64,000 nt of DNA from Achromobacter pestifer (GCF_013267355.1 NZ_CP053985.1:6882001-6946000), one strand, 5' to 3'; positions 1 to 9,138 are shown, numbered from the stretch's first letter. Notes: generated from the letters alone by a model not told the origin. Program-made: numbers and translations.

Positions 1-956
1 GTCATGAAGACCTCGTAGCTGAAGTAGGCGCCCTTCTCCTCGACACGCGCCTTCAGCGGCGCCACGCGCGCGTCCTTGGGGTTGAACCAGTGGTTGCAGT
101 CGAGGATGCCGTTGGCGATGTCGGGGAATTCCTTCAGGAACTTGTAGCTGGAGGCCGCGCCGCCCAGCACCGAGTAGATCGCCTTGGGCTGCACCTTCTG
201 CTGCTTCATGGCGCGCAGCAGCAAGGCGTACTCGTTGTAGTAGTTGGCCGGGATCACGATGTCCGGGTTGAGGGACTTCATGCGCAGCACGATGTTGTTG
301 AAGTCGCGGGTCGGGTTCGGGTGCTTGACCACGTCCTTGACCTCGAAGCCATGCTGCGGCAGCGCCTTGGACAGCAGCGCCGCGGTGCCGGTGCCGAACA
401 GCGAATCCTCGTGCACGATCATCACGGTCTTGGCCGGCTTGCCCGCCGCGTCGTTGAGCGCGGCCAGGTCGGTGATGGCGCGTTCGCTACAGGCGCGGTA
501 GCCCGGGCCGAAGCGGAAGGTGTTCTTCAGGCCGCGCTCGACGATCTGGTCGGCCACGCCCACGTCCACCACGTGCGGCAGGTTGTACTTGGCCGCGGTC
601 TGGGTCGTGGCCAGGCAGATCGCCGAGGCGTAGGCGCCGACGATGGCCGAGACGCCCGCCTCGTTCATTTTCTCGACCTCGGCCGAACCCGCCTCGGGCC
701 GCGACTGCGCATCGCCCAGCACGGCCTCAAGCGGCGCGCCGCCCAGCGACTTGATGCCGCCGGCCTTGTTGATGTCCTCGATCGCCAGCAAGGCGCCCAG
801 GCGGCATTGTTGGCCCGAATAGGCCAGCGCCCCCGTCACCGGATGCAGGATCCCGACCTTCACGGGCTTGGCGCCCTGGGCGCGGGCCACCCACGGCGCC
901 GACACCATGGCGGCTGCGGCGGCGGATTGATAGAGGAAAGTGCGGCGCGAATTCAT
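1..956 (-). CDS. Branched-chain amino acid-type ABC transporter substrate-binding protein (3' end outside window)
   Basis: Periplasmic binding protein of the Liv/amide class that would deliver a small amino acid, amide or aromatic acid ligand to a Liv-type permease. The frame opens at ATG 956 with a short leader containing SRRTFL, an Ala-rich stretch and an ARAQ cleavage site, so export is likely, possibly by Tat. The mature protein begins KPVKVGILHPVTGALAYSG, the type I periplasmic-binding fold of the LivK family. It then shows the ADQIVERGLKNTFRFGPG and IVHEDSLFG segments typical of these proteins. About 318 residues are visible and the C-terminus lies beyond base 1. A GntR/UTRA regulator gene lies 17 bases upstream on the same strand and probably controls it. 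The ligand cannot be told from sequence. Confidence 0.85.
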   Translation of the reverse strand, partial: MNSRRTFLYQSAAAAAMVSAPWVARAQGAKPVKVGILHPVTGALAYSGQQCRLGALLAIEDINKAGGIKSLGGAPLEAVLGDAQSRPEAGSAEVEKMNEAGVSAIVGAYASAICLATTQTAAKYNLPHVVDVGVADQIVERGLKNTFRFGPGYRACSERAITDLAALNDAAGKPAKTVMIVHEDSLFGTGTAALLSKALPQHGFEVKDVVKHPNPTRDFNNIVLRMKSLNPDIVIPANYYNEYALLLRAMKQQKVQPKAIYSVLGGAASSYKFLKEFPDIANGILDCNHWFNPKDARVAPLKARVEEKGAYFSYEVFM

Positions 957-973
957 GGGCGATCTCCGAGGGT

Positions 974-1771
974 TCAATGGAATTGGGCGGACAGCTCTTC
1001 GCTGACCCAGACCTTGGCGTCGATGCTGCCGACGCGTGACAGCTGCAACTGGTACTGATAGCGATCGGGGCGGTACAGGCCTTGCAGCAGCTGCACGGGC
1101 CGTTCATTCACGTCACGCACGATGCGCGTCACGGCCAGCAGCGCCGAGCCCACGGCCACGTCCAGGTGGCGCGCCACCTGGGCGTCGGCCAGCCGCGCCG
1201 AAATGGTCTGGGTGGCGCCGCCGAACTCCACGCCGGCGGCTTCCAGCAGCATCAGCAAGGGTTCGCGCTCCAGGTCATCGCGCGTGAAATCGGCCACGGC
1301 CTGGGGCACGTAGGTGGTGATGTGGGACAGCGGCCCGGCCTCGGTGCTGCGCACCCGCAGGCTCTTGTGCACGGGCGCGCCGGGCGCGAGGTCCAGCGCT
1401 TCGGCCACCACGGGCGGCGCCGACACCAGGGTGCTGTCCAGCACCCGCACCGAGGTGCGCAGGCCCATGTTGACGATGTTTTCCAGCAGACCGGTCAGAT
1501 GCGCCTTCTGCTGCGGATTGGCCTTGGGCGCGCTGGCCGGATTCGCGGGCGCGCGCAGCGGCCAGGTACCCAGGCCCGGCCGGCGCGACACCAGCCCGTC
1601 GGCCACCAGCATCTCCATGGCCTTGCGGATGGTGATGCGGGCCACGTCGAACTGGTCGGCCAACGCGTGCTCCCCGGGCACGCCGTCCTGATCGAAACGC
1701 CCCTCCTGCACCTGCTCGCGCAGGACGAGGTAGATCTGGTGGTACTTCGGCAGCGGCAGTGAGGTTCCCAT
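974..1771 (-). CDS. GntR-family transcriptional regulator, HutC/UTRA type
   Basis: DNA-binding repressor or activator of 265 residues. Residues ~10-80 form a winged helix-turn-helix (HALADQFDVARITIRKAME, then VADGLVSRRPGLGTW). Residues ~95-255 form a UTRA ligand-binding domain like HutC and FarR. It lies directly upstream of the Liv-type binding-protein gene on the same strand with a 17-base gap, so autoregulation plus control of that transporter is likely. The Shine-Dalgarno sequence before ATG 1771 is weak. An 11-bp perfect inverted repeat (1800-1829) sits just upstream and could be its operator. The effector is unknown. Confidence 0.88.
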   Translation of the reverse strand: MGTSLPLPKYHQIYLVLREQVQEGRFDQDGVPGEHALADQFDVARITIRKAMEMLVADGLVSRRPGLGTWPLRAPANPASAPKANPQQKAHLTGLLENIVNMGLRTSVRVLDSTLVSAPPVVAEALDLAPGAPVHKSLRVRSTEAGPLSHITTYVPQAVADFTRDDLEREPLLMLLEAAGVEFGGATQTISARLADAQVARHLDVAVGSALLAVTRIVRDVNERPVQLLQGLYRPDRYQYQLQLSRVGSIDAKVWVSEELSAQFH

Positions 1772-1799
1772 GACGGGAACTCTAGGGGTGTCCTAATGT

Positions 1800-1829
1800 A
1801 CCGTCAATGGAACAAATGCCATTGACGGT
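1800..1829. promoter_or_regulatory. 11-bp perfect inverted repeat (GntR operator or terminator)
   Basis: Arms ACCGTCAATGG and CCATTGACGGT flank an 8-base spacer. The repeat lies in the 62 bases between the end of the diguanylate cyclase gene (1834) and the start of the GntR gene (1771). It could terminate the upstream transcript or be the GntR autoregulatory operator. There is no T-run after the hairpin on either strand, which favours an operator. Confidence 0.5.
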
Positions 1830-1833
1830 TGTT

Positions 1834-3540
1834 CTATCGGGAAAACACTGAGGGCGCGGACTCGATGCGGTTACGCCCGCGCTGCTTGGCGCAATACAGC
1901 GCACGGTCGCTGCGGCTGAGCGCCAGCTCGGCGTCGGCGTCCAGGGTGTGCATGGTGGAGATGCCGATGCTGACCGTCAGCGGGATATGCCGGTCGTCGC
2001 CCAGCGAAAACGGGGCCGCCGCGATGCGCTGCTGCACCCGCGTGGCGAAGGCGCGCGCGCGCTCGATGTCGGTGTCCGGCAGCACCACGGCGAATTCCTC
2101 GCCGCCGATGCGCCCCACCAGGTCGACCGCCCGCAGCTGCGCCCGCAGCGTATTGGCGAAATGCTGCAGCACGCCATCGCCGATGGCATGGCCCCAGGTG
2201 TCGTTGATGCGCTTGAAATGGTCCAGGTCGCACATCAGCACGGCGGCGCAGTCGCTGCCCTGCCGCTTGATCCGGGCCAGCTCCGCCGCGATGCGCGACA
2301 TGAAATGGCGGCGGTTCGGCAGCGTGGTCAGGGCGTCGGTGGCGGCAAGTTCGCGCAATTCGAAGTCGGCGCGCTTGCGGTCGGTGATGTCGGTCACGAA
2401 GCCATGCCAGACCACGGCGCCGTCAGCTCCTTTGCGCGGGCTGGCGTCGCCCTGGCGCCAGCGCAGGCCCTGCTGCGGCAGGCACACGCGGAACTCAAGA
2501 TGCCAGGGCATCTGCGCCGCGGCCGCGGCCTGCAGCGAGGCGTGGTAAGTGGCCAGGTCCTCGGGATGGACGCGCTGCTCGATCGCCGACGGACTCGTGC
2601 GGACGTCGTAGGGAGTCAGCTCGAACATGTCCCAGATGCCGGCGCTGACGTACAGGAAGCGCGACCCGCCCTCGGGCCGCTGGCCGCACTGGAACACCAT
2701 GCCAGGCACGGCGTCGGTCAGGTTGACCAGCAGGTCCGCCGTGCGCCGCAGGCGCTCCGACATGGCGCGCATGGCGCTGATGTCGGTGGTGGTGCCCATC
2801 ATGCGCAAGGCCTGGCCCGCCGCATCGCGGCTGACGACCTTGCCGCGGCTGCAGATCCACTTGTAACTGCCGTCCTTGCAGAGGATGCGATGCTCGACCT
2901 CGTAGCTTTCGGTCCGGCCCTCGAAATGCGCCTGCATGGCGGCGCGCACATAGTCGGCGTCGTCCGGATGCAGGCGCTTGTAGGAATCCTCGATGCGATT
3001 GGTGACTTCGAATTCGGTATAGCCCAGCAAGGCCTTCCAACCCGGCGAATACGTGATTTCGCCGGTCACGACGTTGCGGTCCCAGATCCCCGTGCCGCTG
3101 CCGGCGATGGCCATGGACAGATTGCGCGCCTCGGTGCGCCAGCCGTCTTCCGCCGCCCGTTCCGCCGCCAGGGCCTGCCGCTTTTCCACGGCCGCGACGG
3201 CCAGTTCGGCGAAATCGCGCAGCGCGTCCAGGTCCTCGTCGCCGAAGTCCCGAGGTTGGCCGTGCAGCAATCGGAACGTGCCCAGCCGGCGGCCATCGGA
3301 GGCGCGCAGCGGGCAATCCACGGAAAAAGGAAGCATGCCGGCGCTGGCTGCGGGCAAGGCGCCCGCCTGGGCCTGCCAGACGCCGTCGGCGTCGCTGCAG
3401 GCCACCAGCGCCAGGTCCACGCCGAAATGCCGCCTGGCCAAGCGGGCGAGCCGGTCCAGGGGACCGTCGAGCCCGGGTTGCACATTTTCCGCGCCACCGG
3501 CGGGCGCGCATGCAGGGGGAACGTCACCTGTTGCTGGCAT
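1834..3540 (-). CDS. GAF-PAS-PAS-GGDEF diguanylate cyclase
   Basis: Sensory diguanylate cyclase of 568 residues that should make c-di-GMP from two GTP. Order: a GAF-like domain (~25-140, FGVDLALVACSDADG), two PAS/PAC modules (~160-280 and ~290-410, the first with HRILCKDGSYKWICSRGK), then GGDEF (~410-560). The active site reads RIGGEEF, so the cyclase should be active. An RAVD motif five residues earlier fits the c-di-GMP inhibitory I-site. No EAL domain and no membrane segment are visible, so the protein is probably cytoplasmic. The ATG at 3540 was chosen, but the frame is open further upstream and the start is not certain. It is transcribed away from the secreted-protein pair at 3658. Confidence 0.92.
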   Translation of the reverse strand: MPATGDVPPACAPAGGAENVQPGLDGPLDRLARLARRHFGVDLALVACSDADGVWQAQAGALPAASAGMLPFSVDCPLRASDGRRLGTFRLLHGQPRDFGDEDLDALRDFAELAVAAVEKRQALAAERAAEDGWRTEARNLSMAIAGSGTGIWDRNVVTGEITYSPGWKALLGYTEFEVTNRIEDSYKRLHPDDADYVRAAMQAHFEGRTESYEVEHRILCKDGSYKWICSRGKVVSRDAAGQALRMMGTTTDISAMRAMSERLRRTADLLVNLTDAVPGMVFQCGQRPEGGSRFLYVSAGIWDMFELTPYDVRTSPSAIEQRVHPEDLATYHASLQAAAAAQMPWHLEFRVCLPQQGLRWRQGDASPRKGADGAVVWHGFVTDITDRKRADFELRELAATDALTTLPNRRHFMSRIAAELARIKRQGSDCAAVLMCDLDHFKRINDTWGHAIGDGVLQHFANTLRAQLRAVDLVGRIGGEEFAVVLPDTDIERARAFATRVQQRIAAAPFSLGDDRHIPLTVSIGISTMHTLDADAELALSRSDRALYCAKQRGRNRIESAPSVFSR

Positions 3541-3569
3541 TTCTGGACCTGATTCAACACTGGGTTCAT

Positions 3570-3609
3570 AGACATGACCATGCCGGTGGCCATGTCTGAC
3601 ATTTTGTCA
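3570..3609. promoter_or_regulatory. Two inverted repeats in a divergent promoter region
   Basis: AGACATG (3570-3576) is matched by CATGTCT (3591-3597), and the overlapping TGACA-TTT-TGTCA palindrome occupies 3597-3609. They lie between the divergent diguanylate cyclase and secreted-protein genes. They are candidate operators only; no regulator is identified. Confidence 0.3.
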
Positions 3610-3657
3610 CGCTCTGCACCAAAATAGCATCATTTTGAACGATATGATCACCGGCCT

Positions 3658-4299
3658 ATGGAACACCCTATCCGCGTGCCCCCAGGCTGGCTGCAACGTG
3701 CCTGGCTCCTGCTGCTGGCCTTCCTGATCACCCTCCCTGGCGGCATGGCCCAGGCCCAGGCATTCGACCGCCAGGCGGAGAATGCCCGCTACCGGCAGTG
3801 GCTGGCGGACTTCCGCGCCGACCTGCAGCGCCTGCGGCAGTCGCCCGATCCGGCCAAGGCCGATATCGACAGCCTGTTCGCGAAGACCATCGCCCCGGGA
3901 TCCCGCGCCACCCAGCTGGTCAAGACGCTGATCGAGGCGCCCGGCGACTCCACCAGCGGCGAGATCCACTACGCCGGCTTCCAACGCATCTTCCTGGCCG
4001 CCCTGGCCGACGCCGTGGTGGCGGGCGACGGCGGGGATTACCCGGAAACGCAGGCCAAGTATCAGAAACAAGTACTGCGCGTGCGTTACATGCATGTGGA
4101 CGGCGGCGGCCGCCTGGAGCCTTTTTTCAAGGACCCGGACGTCTTCAAGCCCTACCGCCTGCCCGCTCCCGGCACCCTGGAGCGCGACGCCTACCCCTTC
4201 CTGCTGTTCGAGGACCATGACGGCAAGCTGCGGCTGGGCGGCGTGTCCAAGGAGTTCTGGGCGCTGCTGAAGTTCATGGACATGCTGCAATATGCATAA
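3658..4299 (+). CDS. Secreted protein of unknown function
   Basis: Protein of 213 residues that I do not recognise. Residues 1-35 are a clear Sec signal (WLLLLAFLITLPGGM, then AQAQA), so it should be periplasmic or secreted. The mature part is mixed and hydrophilic, with a long alpha-helical start (RQAENARYRQWLADFRADL) and no cysteines or known catalytic motif. Its stop overlaps the start of the next secreted protein by 8 bases, so the two are translationally coupled and probably act together. Confidence 0.75.
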   Translation: MEHPIRVPPGWLQRAWLLLLAFLITLPGGMAQAQAFDRQAENARYRQWLADFRADLQRLRQSPDPAKADIDSLFAKTIAPGSRATQLVKTLIEAPGDSTSGEIHYAGFQRIFLAALADAVVAGDGGDYPETQAKYQKQVLRVRYMHVDGGGRLEPFFKDPDVFKPYRLPAPGTLERDAYPFLLFEDHDGKLRLGGVSKEFWALLKFMDMLQYA

Positions 4300-5395
4300 G
4301 CGACTGGTCCTGCTGCTGGCGGCCATCGCGCATGCCGGCCCCGCGCTGGCGGCCTGCGGCCCGGCTGCCGTTGATTTCGCCGCGCCCGTGGCGCTGACGG
4401 CGGTGCCCGTCTCGGTCGGTCTGGGCGGCGACCGCGTCCTGCTGGGCCGCCAGGGCGAACGCATTGCCGCCCGCAACACGCCGGCATGGGTCGAGGATGG
4501 CGGCGATCCGCTGCCCCGCTCCTGGATGGACAAGGTCGATTGGTCCGCCTATCGGCTGGACAAGGCCTCACAGGCGCCCGCGAGGCTGTATTTCGACGGC
4601 GACGGCCGGCTGTGCCGCGCGGAACACTATGAGATCCCCCGCGACGGCGGCGCGCCCTTCCTGGCCGGCGGTTACACGCTGGAGTACGACGGCGCCGGCG
4701 CCCTGACACGCGTGATCGAGTACGAACAGACCTCGGTCCGCCGGCCCGCCACCTACGAGGCAAGCCGCCAGACCTGCCTGAAACGCGATGGCCGGGGCGC
4801 GCTGACCGCATTCATCAATGAGGCTTGCGACGACAAGCAGGAACCGGCCGGCGGCCGGTTCTACGCGCGCGACGCCGCGGGCCGCCTGCTGCGCGCCATC
4901 GATACCACCTCGCAAGGCGGCGCCTTCCAGGTCCAGACCTATGATGCCCAGGGCCAGCCGCAGCAGCGCTATCTGCGCCGCCATTCTCCCGGAGATGGCG
5001 CCAGGTCCTACGCCGATGCCGCGCACGCCTCCTCCGACTCCCGCCCTTATCCGGTGCGCCGGGAAGAATTGGCCAAGCTGTCCACCGAGGTGCCGGGCAA
5101 TGACTGGCGTATCGTGAGCATCGCCGACGAGGTGCCGCTGGACGACACCGACATGCAGTCCTGGAATCCAGACACGCAAACCATCCTGGCCCAGGGCGTG
5201 ACCGACGCGCAAGGCCGCGCGCCGCTCGCGGCCAACGCACAGGAGCGCGTCTGGCAGGCCATGCGCGACAAGCCTGGCAGGATCTTCTGGTACTCGGATT
5301 TGATGAGCCGGGTGCTGCTGCTGCCTGCGATGGACGAGGCCCGCTGGCGCGCCTGCGCCGATCCCGCGAATCAGGCCGCCGACGCCTGCGGCTGA
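4292..5395 (+). CDS. Secreted protein with YD/RHS-like strands, unknown function
   Basis: Protein of 367 residues with a signal peptide (KRLVLLLAAIAHAGPALA, cleavage before ACG). The middle (~95-235) holds about five spaced strands that look like YD/RHS repeats: LYFDGDGRLCRAEHYE, LEYDGAGALTRVIEYE, LKRDGRGALTAFINE, YARDAAGRLLRAID and TYDAQGQPQQRYL. The C-terminal third has no match I can name. Several cysteines suggest disulfides. It overlaps the preceding gene by 8 bases. It is too short to be an Rhs toxin, and no toxin or core domain is seen. Function unknown. Confidence 0.75.
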   Translation: MHKRLVLLLAAIAHAGPALAACGPAAVDFAAPVALTAVPVSVGLGGDRVLLGRQGERIAARNTPAWVEDGGDPLPRSWMDKVDWSAYRLDKASQAPARLYFDGDGRLCRAEHYEIPRDGGAPFLAGGYTLEYDGAGALTRVIEYEQTSVRRPATYEASRQTCLKRDGRGALTAFINEACDDKQEPAGGRFYARDAAGRLLRAIDTTSQGGAFQVQTYDAQGQPQQRYLRRHSPGDGARSYADAAHASSDSRPYPVRREELAKLSTEVPGNDWRIVSIADEVPLDDTDMQSWNPDTQTILAQGVTDAQGRAPLAANAQERVWQAMRDKPGRIFWYSDLMSRVLLLPAMDEARWRACADPANQAADACG

Positions 5396-5501
5396 GGCGC
5401 GCCGCCGCCCGCGGCGATGTACCCAGCGCCACGCGCAACGAGGCCGTCAGCGGAATCGCGTGGGGGTACGCCGCGGCAATCGACGGCAACCGCAAGCTTG
5501 C

Positions 5502-7994
5502 TCAATACGTGCCGCGCACCGTCAGCATCCAGTTGCGCGGCGCGCCATACCAGTTGCCGCCATCCGCACCGCCCACGCGTTCGTAGTAGACCTTGTCGAA
5601 CACGTTGTTGGCGTTGAGCGTCAGGGTCCAGCTGGGGTCGAAGCGGTATTGCGCCATCAGGCCGAACACGGCATGGCCAGGTTCGCTGAACTTGTAGGGC
5701 GAGGCCTTGCCATCCGGCGCATAGACCGATCCGGAGACGAAAGTGGAACTCTGCATGATGGCATTGCCGCCGACGCGCCAGCGCGACAACGAGCCCGGCA
5801 GCGTATAGGCGGTGGAGAATTTGAACAGATGCCGCGGGGTGATCGAACTGAACACCGTATCGTCGCTTTTGTCCTTGGAATTGTTGAAGGTGTAGCCCAG
5901 CGCGATCTCCCAGCCCGGCGTGACTTCACCGCCAATCTCCAGGTCCACGCCGCGGCTCACGACCTTGCCCTGCGCCTGGTAGCAGCAACTGCCTGCCCAG
6001 ACGTCATAGGATTCCGGGTAGCGCCGATCGAGCACGCCGGTGCCGGTGCGTTCGACGTTGAACAGGCTGAGCGTGGCGTTGAGCCGGCCATCCATCAGTT
6101 CGCCCTTGATGCCGGCTTCGTAGCTCTTCCCCCTGATCGCGGGCAGCGAGGTGCCCGGCGCCGGTCCTGACTTCAGCAAGCCTTGCGGCTTGTGGATGGC
6201 TGAATAGCTGACATACGCCGACCAGGCGTCGTCCAGATCGTAGATGACGCCGCCATAGGGAGTGGTCTTGCTGGGTTCCTCATAGTCCGTGCGCGAAGTC
6301 ACCGCCCAACTGGAGCTGGCATCCTTCCGGTTCGAAACGGTCTGGAAGAACTTATAGCGGCTCACGCGGGCGCCGGCGATCAGGTGCAGGCGCGAGGTCG
6401 GGTTAAAGCGCAGCAGGCCGTAGAGGCCTTTCTGCTCCTGGCCCCAGGGTTCATAGCGTGTGGTCAGCGGCACGTTCATGTCGGGATTCCAGGCGTTGCG
6501 GTCGAACACATCGACCGGCACCATCCAGTTGTCCACCGGCTTGCCGGTATTCCACGTACCCTCCACGCGCTGCCAGTCGACACCCAACAGGATCTCGTGG
6601 CTCTGCCCGAACAGATCGAAGCCGCCGCTGAGGTTGGCGTCAAACAGGTTCTGCTGGTTGTCCATGACGTAGCGCCCGCCCCCCCAGGTGGCGCCCGAGC
6701 CGTCCACCGGACTGATGGCGCCGTAGGCAAAGGCGGTGGTCGAACGCGTGTCGCTGCGCTCTTGCGTGTAGTTGAGCCTGAGCCGCCAACGATCCGAAAA
6801 GCGCTGATCGAGCTGAGCGAAAAGCTGCCTGGTCTCGGTCGATGCCAGCGCCCACGGCTGAGTCAACGAAGTCGAGCGCGACAAGCCCAGATCCCGGCCA
6901 TCGGCGTAGCGCGGCACGCCATCGCCATTGCCGCGTTCACGGTTTTTCGTGTAACTGCCACCAACCGTCAGCAGCGTGTCGCGCGTGAGGTCCGCTTCCA
7001 GCACGCCATACACCTGGGGCGATTCCGTGCTCCGGTCGTCCAGGAAGGAGTCGCTGTTTCCGTACACGGCCACGGCGCGGCCCCGCAAGCGCCCGTCGAA
7101 ACCCAACGGACCCGTGGCATCAATCATGCTCCGGTAGTTGTCCCAGCTGCCCGCCGAGGCCTCGACGATCACCTGCGATTCAGCCAGCGGCTTCTTGCGC
7201 ACCAGGTTGACGATGCCGCCCGGATCGCCCATGCCGCCCAGCAGGCCCGAAGCGCCGCGCATGACTTCGACGCGGTCGTAGAACGCCAGATCCTGGCCCG
7301 CATCGTAGGTATACGCGCCCAACGCCAGCGGTGCGCCGCCGTCGATCTGCATGCTGGTGATCTGGAAGCCGCGGGAATAGAAGTTGAACGAGTTGTAGTT
7401 GGCGCGCTGCACCGTGATGCCCGCCGCCTGCTCCAGCGCGTCGCTGACGCTGACCAGATGCTGATCTTCGATCTGTTGGCGAGTGACCACCGACACGGAC
7501 TGCGGCACTTCGCGGAAGGCCAAGTCGGTCTTGGACGCAGTGCTGGTGACGCGGCTGGTATAGGAGCCGGTGCCTTCCGTGGTGCCGTCTTCGGCGCGCC
7601 GCGCGGTCACGGTAATGGCCGACAGCGTGGCGGCATCCAGATTGTCCGGTTCGCGCTCGATCACGGCCTTGCCGTTCTCCACGGCGGCGATCAGGCCGCT
7701 GCCCGCCAGCAGCCGGTCCAGCGCCTGCTGCGGCGTCAGTCGCCCGGCCACGGGCGGCGCGGTCTTGCCGGCAACCAGCGCGGGGTCGTACAGAAGTTCC
7801 ATGGACATCTGGCGAGCGACCTCGACCAGCGCCTCATGCAGAGGTTGCCGGGCCGAATTGATGATGACCGCGGTCTCGGCAGCCAACGCAATGGCGGGAA
7901 CGGCCGCCAGGGAAATCAGGGCGAGGGACAGCCGTCCCAGCAGTAAGCGTGCGCGCGCGGGCTGGCGGCGGGGGCGGAAAGACAGAGGGGACAT
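5502..7994 (-). CDS. TonB-dependent siderophore receptor with STN signalling domain
   Basis: Outer-membrane ferric-siderophore receptor of 830 residues. A signal peptide (~1-39) is followed by an STN (secretin/TonB N-terminal) domain (~40-115, LHEALVEVARQMSMELLYD, then TPQQALDRLLAGSGL). A plug domain (~155-265, REVPQSVSVVTRQQIEDQ) precedes a 22-stranded barrel. The last residues are LTVRGTY, an aromatic end as expected. The STN domain talks to the FecR-like anti-sigma factor encoded just upstream, so ligand binding should activate the ECF sigma factor. The architecture matches FpvA/FecA. No siderophore biosynthesis genes are nearby, so the ligand may be a xenosiderophore. Confidence 0.93.
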   Translation of the reverse strand: MSPLSFRPRRQPARARLLLGRLSLALISLAAVPAIALAAETAVIINSARQPLHEALVEVARQMSMELLYDPALVAGKTAPPVAGRLTPQQALDRLLAGSGLIAAVENGKAVIEREPDNLDAATLSAITVTARRAEDGTTEGTGSYTSRVTSTASKTDLAFREVPQSVSVVTRQQIEDQHLVSVSDALEQAAGITVQRANYNSFNFYSRGFQITSMQIDGGAPLALGAYTYDAGQDLAFYDRVEVMRGASGLLGGMGDPGGIVNLVRKKPLAESQVIVEASAGSWDNYRSMIDATGPLGFDGRLRGRAVAVYGNSDSFLDDRSTESPQVYGVLEADLTRDTLLTVGGSYTKNRERGNGDGVPRYADGRDLGLSRSTSLTQPWALASTETRQLFAQLDQRFSDRWRLRLNYTQERSDTRSTTAFAYGAISPVDGSGATWGGGRYVMDNQQNLFDANLSGGFDLFGQSHEILLGVDWQRVEGTWNTGKPVDNWMVPVDVFDRNAWNPDMNVPLTTRYEPWGQEQKGLYGLLRFNPTSRLHLIAGARVSRYKFFQTVSNRKDASSSWAVTSRTDYEEPSKTTPYGGVIYDLDDAWSAYVSYSAIHKPQGLLKSGPAPGTSLPAIRGKSYEAGIKGELMDGRLNATLSLFNVERTGTGVLDRRYPESYDVWAGSCCYQAQGKVVSRGVDLEIGGEVTPGWEIALGYTFNNSKDKSDDTVFSSITPRHLFKFSTAYTLPGSLSRWRVGGNAIMQSSTFVSGSVYAPDGKASPYKFSEPGHAVFGLMAQYRFDPSWTLTLNANNVFDKVYYERVGGADGGNWYGAPRNWMLTVRGTY

Positions 7995-8021
7995 GAGGGA
8001 TTTGTTCCAACGGGTTCAACG

Positions 8022-8062
8022 CGGCTTGCGGTCGCAAGCCGGCACTCATGGATAACGAGTGC
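8022..8062 (-). promoter_or_regulatory. Two stem-loops between fecR-like gene and receptor gene
   Basis: A perfect 9-bp hairpin with a 2-base loop (CGGCTTGCG-GT-CGCAAGCCG, 8022-8041) is followed by GCACTC...GAGTGC (8042-8062). They lie in the 122-base gap before the receptor. No T-run follows, so mRNA processing or attenuation between regulator and receptor genes is more likely than simple termination. Confidence 0.4.
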
Positions 8063-8116
8063 GCAACGATGGAAATCCCTGAAGCGCCAGGCCGTGAATG
8101 TTGTAATAGATTGAAA

Positions 8117-9115
8117 CTACAGCGCCGGCGTCAGCACGTAACCGCCTTTGGCGTCGGCCCGCACGCGCACCGGCGCCATGCGGGGCAGCAGTTCAAGCAG
8201 GCTGCCGGGAGAGTCCACGCTCAGCGTGCCCGATACCCTGAGCTGCGCCAGGCGCGCGCCTTCCAGCCGGATGACGAAAGGCGCGTAGCGGTTCAACTCG
8301 GCCACGGCCATGGGCAACGGCGTGTTGTTGAAAACGATCCGGCCTTCGCGCCAGGCCGTGACCGAGGCCACATCGACGGCCGCAGCCGGCGTAAGCCCGT
8401 CGCGGGTCGCGAGCAGCCCTTCGCCCGGCCCCAGCGCTTCCCGCCGCCAAAACGCCCAGCCTGCGCCCCGGACTTCGACCGAACCCGCGGCCACCGCAAC
8501 CTCGGTGGCGTCGTCCCGCCTGCGGACATTGAACCGCGTGCCGGTCACCTGCACGGTCGCCCGCCCTGCGCGCACGATGAAGGGGCGCGACGCATCAGCG
8601 GACACCGAAAAACTGGCCTCGCCAGTTTCCAGGTCGACCTCGCGGCTGTCCGCGTAAAAGCGCACCACGGCGCGGCTGTCGGTGTTCAGGTCGATTGAAG
8701 AGCGGTCAGGCAGGAGCACGGTCCGGCGCTGCCCGTGCGCACTCGCCAACGCCTGCTCGAAATTCGCGGGGCGCTGCCAGCGCATGCCTATGCCGAGGCC
8801 GCCGACGGCCAGCGCGCCCGCGCCGGCCAGGCCCCAGCCCAGCAGCGCGCGCCGCCCGCGTCCGGCGGATTTCCCCGACGACTCCGGCGGCGCACCGGCC
8901 AATGCGCGCAAGCGCTCATGTCCCGCCTGGCCCGTGCTGTCCCAGAGTTGTTCCAGCAGCGCATACTCCTTGCGGTGCCCCGGGTCAGCCCGCAGCCATG
9001 CGTCGAACTCCCGCCGATCCGCGTCGCCCATGCGTCCGGACCGAGCGCGCGCGAACCACGCCGCCGCGGCGTCGCGAGGGTCGGAGTAGTGGCGGGGATC
9101 CAAGGGAGCGTTCAT
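8117..9115 (-). CDS. FecR-family anti-sigma factor
   Basis: Inner-membrane sigma regulator of 332 residues. The N-terminal ~90 residues carry the FecR N-domain (AAWFARARSGRMGDADRREFDAWL). A transmembrane segment lies at ~105-125 (LLGWGLAGAGALAVGGLGIG). The periplasmic FecR domain follows (HGQRRTVLLPDRSSIDLNTDS, with FIVRAGRATVQVTGTRFNVR), then a C-terminal STN-like region. ATG 9115 was chosen because it gives the family N-terminus. The frame is open to 9292, but that extension would overlap the sigma gene and has no family similarity. It lies 23 bases after the ECF sigma gene and should pass the receptor's signal to that sigma factor. Confidence 0.92.
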   Translation of the reverse strand: MNAPLDPRHYSDPRDAAAAWFARARSGRMGDADRREFDAWLRADPGHRKEYALLEQLWDSTGQAGHERLRALAGAPPESSGKSAGRGRRALLGWGLAGAGALAVGGLGIGMRWQRPANFEQALASAHGQRRTVLLPDRSSIDLNTDSRAVVRFYADSREVDLETGEASFSVSADASRPFIVRAGRATVQVTGTRFNVRRRDDATEVAVAAGSVEVRGAGWAFWRREALGPGEGLLATRDGLTPAAAVDVASVTAWREGRIVFNNTPLPMAVAELNRYAPFVIRLEGARLAQLRVSGTLSVDSPGSLLELLPRMAPVRVRADAKGGYVLTPAL

Positions 9116-9138
9116 CGGGGAGAAGCGTGAGGCCGGAT

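Noticed and set aside
1948..3552. Long open frame (534 codons) on the plus strand
   Set aside because: It is antisense to the GAF-PAS-PAS-GGDEF gene, His/Gly/Arg-rich and without any domain, as expected of a GC-rich shadow frame.
4292..5395. Rhs toxin-immunity system
   Set aside because: The YD-like strands are few, and there is no Rhs core motif, toxin tip or immunity gene.
4815..5495. Minus-strand 226-codon frame with PHAIPLTASLRVALG near its start
   Set aside because: It looked like a possible gene remnant, but it is antisense to the YD-strand protein and very Arg-rich; no family support.
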